Source: Bacteroidales bacterium (GTDB lineage Bacteria > Bacteroidota > Bacteroidia > Bacteroidales > UBA932). Taken from it: DNA of 8,353 bases. The stretch spans positions 1-8,353 of the forward strand of contig JAFZLQ010000101.1 of the NCBI GenBank assembly GCA_017551425.1, written 5' to 3'. The notes under the pieces are model-generated. The model ran no database searches. It was not told the origin of the DNA and worked only from the letters and a program-made list of their open reading frames with translations. The position numbers and the translations under genes are program-made. Each line of letters starts with the position of its first letter. Position 1 is the stretch's first letter. Below are positions 1-6,569 of the stretch, piece after piece.

Positions 1-104
1 ATAATTCTATATAAAGCTTAGCTTGTCCTTGATGCTCCTGGTTTCTTCAAAAGAACCAACGCTCTCGTTGTTCTCGGTACTTGCTTGTACTTTCTTTTTT
101 ACAG

Positions 105-119
105 TCTTTTCAATGAACT
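105..119 (-). promoter_or_regulatory. boxA-like antitermination motif, proximal
   Basis: On the minus strand this reads AGTTCATTGAAAAGA. It resembles the AGTTCTTTAAAAACA at 265-279 and, loosely, the boxA core of rRNA leaders (GCTCTTTAACA in Escherichia coli). In rRNA operons boxA recruits the Nus complex and prevents premature termination. Here it lies downstream of the proximal promoter and of the terminator-like hairpin. The assignment rests on similarity and position only. Confidence 0.35.
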
Positions 120-138
120 CAATTTCAATTTTGGCGCT

Positions 139-161
139 AAAAAAACCAGCCTCTTCGGCTG
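139..161 (-). terminator. Terminator-like hairpin inside the leader
   Basis: Read leftward: CAGCC, loop GAAGA, GGCTG, one G, then seven T. The 5-bp GC-rich stem with a U7 run has the form of an intrinsic terminator, yet it lies only about 30-50 bases after the expected start site of the proximal promoter. If real, it would be a leader attenuator or the end of a short transcript. The stem is short, so it may also be only a leader structure. Confidence 0.35.
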
Positions 162-194
162 ATGGCCAAACCGCGTTTTTTCAGGCGCGGATTG

Positions 195-225
195 CAAAGG
201 TACGAACATTTTTTGAATCTGCAAA
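195..225 (-). promoter_or_regulatory. Bacteroidota promoter P1 (proximal), leftward
   Basis: On the minus strand TTTG (222-225) is followed after exactly 19 bases by TACCTTTG (195-202). This fits the Bacteroidota housekeeping sigma consensus TTTG-N19-21-TAnnTTTG perfectly. An A/T-rich tract just upstream (226-253) could act as an UP-like element. Transcription would start near 188 and run off the left edge. Confidence 0.75.
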
Positions 226-264
226 TTTTTTTGCTAAAATTTTCAAAAAAATTGCATCAAAAAG

Positions 265-279
265 CTGTTTTTAAAGAAC
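265..279 (-). promoter_or_regulatory. boxA-like motif between the two promoters
   Basis: The minus strand reads AGTTCTTTAAAAACA, close to the second boxA-like motif at 105-119 and to the general boxA core. It lies about 25-40 bases after the expected start of the distal promoter P2, so only P2 transcripts would carry it. The assignment rests on similarity and position. Confidence 0.35.
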
Positions 280-309
280 TCTGCAATCCTCCGCTCTCGA
301 ACGGGGATG

Positions 310-340
310 CAAAGGTAGTCTATATTTTTGAATTCGCAAA
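310..340 (-). promoter_or_regulatory. Bacteroidota promoter P2 (distal), leftward
   Basis: The minus strand has TTTG (337-340), a 19-base spacer and TACCTTTG (310-317), a perfect match to the Bacteroidota consensus. It is identical to P1 in both boxes and in spacer length, and lies 115 bases upstream of it. The A-rich tract upstream overlaps the U-run of the groEL terminator. Expected start near 303. Confidence 0.75.
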
Positions 341-360
341 TTTATTTTTAAAATTTTTTC

Positions 361-397
361 AAAAAAAATGCAACCCGGTTTTTACCCCGGATTGCAT
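361..397 (-). terminator. groEL rho-independent terminator
   Basis: Leftward reading gives ATGCAATCCGG, an 8-base loop, CCGGGTTGCAT, then a run of T. The 11-bp stem (387-397 with 368-378) is complete, with one G-U pair. It lies 24 bases after the groEL stop codon and would end the groES-groEL transcript, isolating it from the leftward promoters just beyond. Confidence 0.85.
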
Positions 398-420
398 CCT
401 TTTATTTAAAGCGCTGATTA

Positions 421-2055
<1,635 letters not shown>

Positions 2056-2060
2056 TTATT

Positions 2061-2088
2061 GGATTTCTCGACTTCGCTCGAAATGACA
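2061..2088. repeat. Palindromic dispersed-type intergenic element
   Basis: The plus strand reads GGATTTCTCGACTTCGCTCG then AAATGACA. ATTT/CGA pairs with TCG/AAAT around a CTTCGC loop, with a 2-base bulge, giving an imperfect hairpin. From memory, very similar words (ATTTCGAGCGAAGTCGAGAA and variants) recur between genes in Bacteroidota genomes, so I read this as one copy of a dispersed REP-like repeat. Only one copy is visible here. It sits between the tandem repeats and the groEL start, so it would lie in the groEL leader. Confidence 0.5.
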
Positions 2089-2164
2089 GTCGTTACAGGA
2101 TTGCCAAGTCGTTACAGGATTGCCAAGTCGTTACGGGATTGCTAAGTCGTTACAGGATTGCTAA
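2089..2164. repeat. Four tandem 19-bp repeats overlapping the groES stop
   Basis: The unit GTCGTTACAGGATTGCCAA occurs at 2089-2107 and 2108-2126 without change, then at 2127-2145 (TTACGGG, GCTAA) and 2146-2164 (GCTAA), head to tail with no gaps. The copy at 2146-2164 encodes, on the minus strand, the last four residues and stop of groES (Leu-Ala-Ile-Leu-TAA). The other copies repeat that tail downstream. A 19-base period is not a codon multiple, so the array is noncoding beyond the stop. It probably arose by slippage or duplication of the groES 3' end. Confidence 0.95.
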
Positions 2165-2416
2165 AATGTCAGACTGTTTTACGATGAGGTACTTCTTGTC
2201 TTCCACGGTGACCTCGGTGCCGGCGTATTTGCCATAAAGGACTACGTCGCCGACCTTGACCTCCATGGCCTCGTCTTTCTTGCCGGGGCCTGCGGCCACT
2301 ACCGTACCCTGCTGGGGCTTCTCTTTTGCGGTGTCGGGGATGAAGATTCCCGATGCTGTCTTGGTCTCGGCCTCCTTGGGCTCGATAACCACTCTGTCTG
2401 CTAAAGGTTTAAGCAT
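2150..2416 (-). CDS. groES: Co-chaperonin GroES (Hsp10)
   Basis: The 88-residue product is the seven-subunit lid that binds GroEL and closes its folding chamber. It begins MLKPLADRV, the standard family N-terminus. The mobile loop that docks on GroEL is visible as [14 protein letters not shown] (20-33) with the hydrophobic triplet Ile24-Phe25-Ile26, and the roof/base region [14 protein letters not shown] follows. An ATG eight codons upstream (2438-2440) is open in frame, but family alignment favours the start at 2416. The gene lies directly upstream of groEL. Its last codons and stop are part of the fourth unit of a tandem repeat. Only 22 bases separate its start from the glyA terminator U-run, so the promoter position is unclear. 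Confidence 0.96.
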   Translation of the reverse strand: MLKPLADRVVIEPKEAETKTASGIFIPDTAKEKPQQGTVVAAGPGKKDEAMEVKVGDVVLYGKYAGTEVTVEDKKYLIVKQSDILAIL

Positions 2417-2438
2417 GATATGAAATGTTGTTAGTGTC

Positions 2439-2470
2439 AAAAAAGCGCCCCCGGACCAACCGGAGACGCT
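2439..2470 (-). terminator. Terminator between glyA and groES
   Basis: Leftward reading gives AGCGTCTCCGG, a 5-base loop, CCGGGGGCGCT, then six T. The 11-bp stem (2460-2470 with 2444-2454) is complete if G-U pairs are counted. It has canonical intrinsic terminator form and would end glyA transcripts 37 bases past the stop. Because it is so close to groES, it may also lie inside the groES leader. Confidence 0.8.
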
Positions 2471-2485
2471 ATATTAAGAATCAAC

Positions 2486-2509
2486 CACTGTGCCAGTGAC
2501 AAAATGTCA
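2486..2509. promoter_or_regulatory. Two overlapping inverted repeats upstream of groES
   Basis: CACTG-TGC-CAGTG (2486-2498) is followed, sharing two bases, by TGACA-AAA-TGTCA (2497-2509), which includes the glyA stop. Both arms are perfect. The site lies upstream of groES where a heat-shock operator could be, but it does not match the CIRCE element (TTAGCACTC-N9-GAGTGCTAA). A weak promoter-like pair on the minus strand (TTTG at 2500-2503 and TAATATAG at 2469-2476, spacer 23) overlaps it. The role is unknown. Confidence 0.35.
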
Positions 2510-3853
2510 ATATTTGTTGAGGGGAACGCCGGCGGTGAGCTGGTTGACCTTGCGGCGGACGTCCGCAATCACCTCCTCATGCGCCTCCAGGCGGGCTTTC
2601 TGCTCTGCCGTGGGCTCTTCCTTGAGGGTGAGGAGCTCAGCCACCGAGGCGGCGGAGGCCAGGACGGTATCTATCAGGCCGGCCATGTACGCCATGTCTT
2701 TCTCCACGAATCCACGGGAAGTGATGGCGGGAGTGCCGATGCGGAGGCCGCTGGTCTGGAACGGGGTGCGGGAATCGAACGGCACCATGTTCTTGTTGAC
2801 GGTTATGTCTGCCTTGACGAGCTCTTTCTCCGCGACGCGGCCGGTGAGGTTCTCGAACTTGCCGCGAAGGTCGATGAGCATGAGGTGATTGTCCGTGCCG
2901 CCGCTGACGACCTTATAGCCGAGATTCACGAACTCTTTGCACATAGCGGCGGCGTTGGCCACCACCTGCTTCTGGTATGCGGCGAACTGCGGCTGCATGG
3001 CCTCGAAGAAAGCCACTGCCTTTGCGGCGATGACGTGCTCGAGCGGACCGCCCTGCACTCCGGGGAACACGGAGGAGTCGAGGATCTGGCTCATCTTCTT
3101 GACGACGCCCTTGGGAGTGGTGCGGCCGCGGGGATCGTCAAAGTCCTTACCGATGAGGATGACGCCGCCGCGGGGGCCGCGGAGGGTCTTGTGGGTGGTG
3201 GAGGTGACGATGTGTGCGTACTTCACAGGGTTCTTGAGGAGGCCGGCGGCGATGAGGCCGGCGGTATGCGCCATGTCTATCCAGAGAAGTGCGCCGACGC
3301 TGTCCGCTATCTTGCACATGCGCTCGTAATCCCATTCGCGGGAGTATGCGGAGGCGCCGCCGACTATGAGCTTGGGCTTGTGCTCGAGGGCGAGGCGCTC
3401 CATGGCGTCGTAGTCAACACGGCCGGTTTCCGGATCCAGCCCGTAGGATACTATATTATAAAGGATACCGGAGGCGTTGACGGGAGAGCCGTGGGTGAGG
3501 TGCCCGCCCATGCTGAGGTCGAGACCCATCATTGTGTCTCCGGGCTGGAGGACAGCCATCATCACCGCCATGTTGGCCTGGGCTCCGGAATGGGGCTGGA
3601 CGTTTGCCCACTCGGCGCCGTATATCTCCTTGAGACGGTCTATGGCGAGCTGCTCTATCTGGTCGACCACCTCGCATCCGCCGTAGTAGCGCTTGCCTGG
3701 ATATCCCTCGGCGTACTTGTTGGTGCAGATGGAGCCCATGGCGCGGAGGACGTCGTCGGATACGTAATTCTCGGAGGCGATGAGTTCGAGCCCGGCGTGC
3801 TGGCGCTCGGACTCTTTCTTGATGAGTTCAAAAAGCTGGATGTCCTGTTTCAT
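2507..3853 (-). CDS. glyA: Serine hydroxymethyltransferase
   Basis: This PLP enzyme interconverts serine and glycine while passing the one-carbon unit to tetrahydrofolate, feeding purine, thymidylate and methionine synthesis in the cytoplasm. The 448-residue product has the family N-terminus (LIASENYVS at 24-32, then [16 protein letters not shown]), the substrate and cofactor segment HSGAQAN (88-94), Asp193 and His196 in IDMAHTAGL, and the PLP-binding Lys222 in [14 protein letters not shown]. Length is slightly above the usual 415-430, with the surplus mainly in the charged C-terminal helix region. It is followed by its own terminator before groES and is transcribed divergently from the SpoU-type gene from an overlapping promoter. 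The 3853 ATG fits family alignments. Confidence 0.97.
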   Translation of the reverse strand: MKQDIQLFELIKKESERQHAGLELIASENYVSDDVLRAMGSICTNKYAEGYPGKRYYGGCEVVDQIEQLAIDRLKEIYGAEWANVQPHSGAQANMAVMMAVLQPGDTMMGLDLSMGGHLTHGSPVNASGILYNIVSYGLDPETGRVDYDAMERLALEHKPKLIVGGASAYSREWDYERMCKIADSVGALLWIDMAHTAGLIAAGLLKNPVKYAHIVTSTTHKTLRGPRGGVILIGKDFDDPRGRTTPKGVVKKMSQILDSSVFPGVQGGPLEHVIAAKAVAFFEAMQPQFAAYQKQVVANAAAMCKEFVNLGYKVVSGGTDNHLMLIDLRGKFENLTGRVAEKELVKADITVNKNMVPFDSRTPFQTSGLRIGTPAITSRGFVEKDMAYMAGLIDTVLASAASVAELLTLKEEPTAEQKARLEAHEEVIADVRRKVNQLTAGVPLNKY

Positions 3854-3872
3854 GTCTTATGTAATTAGCTTT

Positions 3873-3904
3873 CAAATATAAGAAAAATTGTACCTTTGTG
3901 CAAG
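3873..3904 (-). promoter_or_regulatory. glyA promoter
   Basis: The minus strand has CTTG (3901-3904; consensus TTTG), a 20-base spacer and a perfect TATATTTG -7 box (3873-3880). Expected start is near 3866, leaving a leader of about a dozen bases before the glyA ATG. The -33 box lies within the start region of the divergent gene. Confidence 0.6.
3891..3898 (+). promoter_or_regulatory. -7 box of the SpoU-type methyltransferase gene
   Basis: TACCTTTG is a perfect Bacteroidota -7 box ending only seven bases before the ATG at 3906. No good TTTG stands at -33 (TTTC at 3870-3873 would give a 17-base spacer). Transcription should start at or within a few bases of the start codon, so the mRNA is probably leaderless or nearly so. 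Confidence 0.5.
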
Positions 3905-3905
3905 T

Positions 3906-4445
3906 ATGAAAGACCGCAAACTGTTAAATATCGAGCTGGGGCGCATAACCCCTGAAGCCTACCGGGAACTCCCTCCGAGCGGCATCGCCCTGATACTGGA
4001 CAACATACGCAGCGCGCACAACGTCGGCAGCGCCTTCCGCACCGCAGACGCCTTCAAGGCCGACAAGGTCTGGCTGTGCGGAATCTGCGCCACGCCCCCG
4101 TCGGCCGAGATTCACAAATCAGCCCTCGGGGCTGAAGACAGCGTCCCGTGGGAACACCGTTCCGACACCCTAGAAGTCGTACGGGAGCTGCGTTCGGAAG
4201 GATGGACGGTACTGAGCGTAGAGCAGACCGAGCACGCCGTGGAATTACAGGATTTCCGGCCTGAAGAAGGCACCCGATACGCACTGGTTTTCGGCAACGA
4301 GGTCGACGGCGTTCAGCAGGAAGTCGTGGACGCTTCGGACGGCGCGCTCGTCATTCCGCAATTCGGCACCAAGCATTCCCTCAACGTTTCCGTGAGCATA
4401 GGCACGGTTCTTTGGGAATTCGCCAGGCGGCATGCAGCCAAATAG
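3906..4445 (+). CDS. SpoU/TrmH-family RNA 2'-O-methyltransferase
   Basis: The 179-residue product is a SPOUT-class (SpoU/TrmH) methyltransferase. Such enzymes form a trefoil knot, bind S-adenosylmethionine, act as dimers and methylate ribose 2'-OH groups of tRNA or rRNA. All three family motifs are present: motif 1 HNVGSAFRTAD (38-48) with Asn39 and the catalytic-type Arg45, motif 2 FGNEVDGV (129-136), and motif 3 IPQFGTKHSLNVSVSIG (150-166). It is a minimal catalytic domain without the N-terminal RNA-binding extension of RlmB-type enzymes, so a tRNA substrate is somewhat more likely, but specificity cannot be read. I chose ATG 3906; an in-frame TTG at 3888 would overlap the promoter. No clear terminator follows, so readthrough into the next operon is possible. 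Confidence 0.92.
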   Translation: MKDRKLLNIELGRITPEAYRELPPSGIALILDNIRSAHNVGSAFRTADAFKADKVWLCGICATPPSAEIHKSALGAEDSVPWEHRSDTLEVVRELRSEGWTVLSVEQTEHAVELQDFRPEEGTRYALVFGNEVDGVQQEVVDASDGALVIPQFGTKHSLNVSVSIGTVLWEFARRHAAK

Positions 4446-4454
4446 TTTTTTCGC

Positions 4455-4462
4455 TATATTTG
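4455..4462 (+). promoter_or_regulatory. Candidate promoter of the lipoprotein operon
   Basis: TATATTTG is a perfect Bacteroidota -7 box, ten bases after the methyltransferase stop and 26 before the small ORF. No TTTG is found 19-21 bases upstream, so it may be weak, activator-dependent or run by an alternative sigma factor. The word ATTTGCA recurs 15 bases later (4473-4479). Confidence 0.4.
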
Positions 4463-4488
4463 CATATAATCCATTTGCACCGCATAAT

Positions 4489-4629
4489 ATGAAGAAATCT
4501 CCTTATTTCGTTCCCATAAGCGAAGAATGTACTTTGTTATGGGATAATGTGCTTTGCTCCAGCGGCCCCGATCTTGGCGGGACCGAGGACGTCGGTTATG
4601 AAGATTGGGTAATAGACGAACAGGTATGA
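4489..4629 (+). CDS. Small hypothetical protein (46 aa) leading the lipoprotein operon
   Basis: I do not recognise a named family. The product begins MKKSPYFVPISEECTLLW, contains VLCSSGPDLGG near the middle and ends in an acidic stretch (EDVGYEDWVIDEQV). It has no transmembrane segment and no cleavable signal peptide. From memory, similar short proteins (basic MKK start, a central hydrophobic piece ending in LC-S-S or LCAS, acidic aromatic tail) often precede secreted or surface protein genes in Bacteroidales; this is an impression, not a search result. Its TGA stop overlaps the next gene's ATG as ATGA (4626-4629), which supports real translation and coupling. An in-frame ATG at 4432 would lie inside the methyltransferase gene and upstream of the promoter, so 4489 is preferred. 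Confidence 0.6.
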   Translation: MKKSPYFVPISEECTLLWDNVLCSSGPDLGGTEDVGYEDWVIDEQV

Positions 4630-6548
4630 AAACACGTTTGATTCTATTCGCCATTGCGGCGCTGGCCGCCTCGGCATGTACCCGAGAGGCCGCCCAGGTC
4701 GAATCTGTTGCCGAAAAGATTGTCCTCACCGCCACCCAGGAAGGGTATGACGGCACAAAATCATTGCTCATCGACGGCGGCACCCAGGTCTTCTGGGAGT
4801 ACGGAGACAACATAAAGGTCTTCTACGACGGCAAGAGCAACCAGTTCGACTCGCAGATTACCGAGCTCGACACATACGAGCCTGTAACCACCTTCATCGG
4901 GACGCTCGACAACGTTTCCGTAGGAAGCATCAACAGCACCGGGAAGAAGATCCTTGCCCTTTACCCATACCGGGATGACGCCACATCCGACGGCAATACG
5001 ATTACCACGGCGCTTCCCGAAGAGCAGATCGGCGCTCCCGGCAGTTTCTTCAAACGCACGCAGATTACCGCCGCTTGCTCCAGCAGCGTAGCCCTCCGCT
5101 TCTATAACGTCACCGGAGGAATACGCTTCAAGCTCTCAAAGAGCGGGATAAAGAAGATCCGCCTGGAGGCGACCAACGGAGAGAATCTCGCCGGAAAAGC
5201 GAGGATTACCTTCAACGGCGCCGTCCCTGCAATAGGTTCGGTTACGAACGGCAGCAGTTCCGTCACCCTCACCGCTCCCCGCGGAGAGTCCTTCAGCACC
5301 GGGACATGGTATTACATAGTCACCCTGCCCGCCACCCTTTCCGGCGGCTTCAGGATGGTCTTCAGCAAGGATTCGGAGTCAGGCATTTATACCCACAGCT
5401 CATCCGTAACCATCAGCAGGGGGAAGTTCGGCAGCCTGGAGAACCCCGACAAGAACGTTTCTTTCTCCGATGAAACCACCTACAGTCTCCTTCCCGAGAT
5501 CCATGACGGAGACGACGTCCTTGCCAACAATCCGCTGGTGGAAAAGTTCCTGACCGAAGTTACATATCCGGAGAGGGACTACAGCTACACCAAGCTGTTC
5601 AATTACCCTCCCGTCGCTCCCGGCCAGTCTGACGTACCCCCCGTGTACGCCATCAAATGGACTGCCGACGCCTCCGCAGGGGAGCTTACCGCCACATTGA
5701 CTGACGGCGGCTGGTCCAAGGAAAACACCCTTCCCGCAGGGGCGTCCTGCTATACGGTCACAAACCTGCGCCCGGGCGCCAGCTACACATATCAGATCAA
5801 GGCTAAGAACGGCCAGACGATGGCGAGCGGATCCTTCACCACCCACGGCCACCTGCATCAGCTGTTCTTCCAGAAGAACGTTCGCAACTGCCGGGACCTC
5901 GGCGGATGGAAGACCAAGGACGGCAGAACCGTAAAGTATCGCAAGGTTTACCGCGGCGGCCGCCTCCAGTGGGCCACAAAAGAAGCGGCCACCCTGACCG
6001 AAGAGGGACTCGCAGAGGTTCTGGCCGAGGGCATCAAGGCCCAGCTTGAACTGCGCAACACCAACGACGCCATTACGGAAACCGCCCTCGGCTCCGGATA
6101 CGCATTCTGCGCTCCTATCATAAGGGAAGGTTATACCGATATGCTCAGGCCTTCCGACGGACTTACCGGAAAGACCAGGCAATGCTTCGAGTTCATAGTC
6201 AACTGCGTACGGGAAGACAAGCCGGTGTACTTCCACTGCTCCCTCGGACGCGACCGTACAGGCACTGTGGCCATGCTGGTGCTCGGAGTCCTGGGAGTCA
6301 ACGAAGGCGACATCTCGAAGGAGTACGAACTCACCCAGTTCGCCCCGCACTACTGGGGCACTTCCGAGAAAGAGCATACCCTGTTTACCCGCACGGCGAA
6401 CTATGCGTACAAAAGCGCCGCCGGCTATATATGGGACAACTTCACCACCGGTTCCGAGTCCTTTGCCACCGGTGTCGAGAAGTTCTTCCTCAGCATCGGC
6501 GTAAGCCAGAAAGACATTGACGATTTCCGTAACCTGATGCTTGAGTAA
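4626..6548 (+). CDS. Lipoprotein tyrosine phosphatase with fimbrillin-like N-terminal region
   Basis: A 640-residue modular envelope protein. Residues 1-18 form a lipoprotein signal (MKTRLILFAIAALAASAC) with lipobox Cys18. Residues about 30-282 resemble fimbrillin-like proteins of Bacteroidales (a Trp-Glu-x-Gly-Asp motif at 57-61, ALYPYR, YNVTGGIRF) and are closely related to the next gene's N-terminal half. Residues about 335-406 are FN3-like (TVTNLRPGASYTYQIKA). Residues about 412-640 form a tyrosine phosphatase domain of the Y_phosphatase3 type: NCRDLGGWKT (421-430), YRGGRL, LELRNT and the P-loop HCSLGRDRTG (537-546) with nucleophile Cys538 and Arg544. It should hydrolyse phosphoesters outside the cytoplasm; the substrate (phosphotyrosine, phosphoserine or phosphoinositide) is unknown. 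The start overlaps the small upstream gene by four bases. No frameshift or missing catalytic residue is seen. Domain calls rest on motif recognition. Confidence 0.88.
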   Translation: MKTRLILFAIAALAASACTREAAQVESVAEKIVLTATQEGYDGTKSLLIDGGTQVFWEYGDNIKVFYDGKSNQFDSQITELDTYEPVTTFIGTLDNVSVGSINSTGKKILALYPYRDDATSDGNTITTALPEEQIGAPGSFFKRTQITAACSSSVALRFYNVTGGIRFKLSKSGIKKIRLEATNGENLAGKARITFNGAVPAIGSVTNGSSSVTLTAPRGESFSTGTWYYIVTLPATLSGGFRMVFSKDSESGIYTHSSSVTISRGKFGSLENPDKNVSFSDETTYSLLPEIHDGDDVLANNPLVEKFLTEVTYPERDYSYTKLFNYPPVAPGQSDVPPVYAIKWTADASAGELTATLTDGGWSKENTLPAGASCYTVTNLRPGASYTYQIKAKNGQTMASGSFTTHGHLHQLFFQKNVRNCRDLGGWKTKDGRTVKYRKVYRGGRLQWATKEAATLTEEGLAEVLAEGIKAQLELRNTNDAITETALGSGYAFCAPIIREGYTDMLRPSDGLTGKTRQCFEFIVNCVREDKPVYFHCSLGRDRTGTVAMLVLGVLGVNEGDISKEYELTQFAPHYWGTSEKEHTLFTRTANYAYKSAAGYIWDNFTTGSESFATGVEKFFLSIGVSQKDIDDFRNLMLE

Positions 6549-6569
6549 TCCATCTTAGAAAGAATCGGT

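Larger units (their letters stand above)
1..188 (-). other. Probable rRNA operon leader (leftward, gene off the left edge)
   Basis: No protein gene is credible here. Read leftward from two strong tandem promoters, the transcript carries a terminator-like hairpin (139-161), a boxA-like stretch (about 105-119), the repeated motif AAGTACAAGCAAGTACC and a hairpin (GAACAACG, loop AGAG, CGTTGGTTC) at 53-73, then ends at the window edge in A/T-rich sequence. Tandem promoters, a boxA-like site and structured leader sequence just before a gene are typical of rRNA operons, and the wording resembles Bacteroidales 16S leaders as I remember them. The 16S gene itself is not visible, so this is inference. 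A tRNA operon or another stable RNA is the main alternative. Confidence 0.5.
194..372. repeat. Direct duplication of a ~63-bp promoter unit
   Basis: Bases 194-256 and 309-372 are clearly alike: both start GCAAAGGTA, share TTTTTGAAT, then GCAAATTT, an A/T tract, a CAAAAAAA run and finish TGCA. The similarity covers the promoter boxes and the upstream A/T-rich region, and weakens outside. This looks like a duplicated promoter module with its UP-like tract, not two independent promoters. Confidence 0.6.

Noticed and set aside
2089..2164. CRISPR array
   Set aside because: The units are adjacent with no spacers, are only 19 bp long, and there are no cas genes.
2417..2509. CIRCE/HrcA operator for groES
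   Set aside because: TTAGCACTC-N9-GAGTGCTAA is absent; the palindromes here have different sequences and short arms.
2504..3868. A 454-codon open frame on the plus strand, antisense to the whole of glyA
   Set aside because: The encoded sequence is low-complexity (rich in Gly, Val, Glu, His, Leu) with no recognisable motif. The minus strand encodes an unmistakable GlyA, and the open antisense frame is a by-product of GC-biased codon use.
4432..4488. Upstream in-frame start for the small ORF, giving 65 residues
   Set aside because: It would begin inside the methyltransferase gene and before the TATATTTG box; the MKK start at 4489 fits better.
5400..6377. A 325-codon open frame antisense to the phosphatase gene
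   Set aside because: It mirrors the coding strand of a clear phosphatase domain, has no family motif and no promoter or start context of its own.
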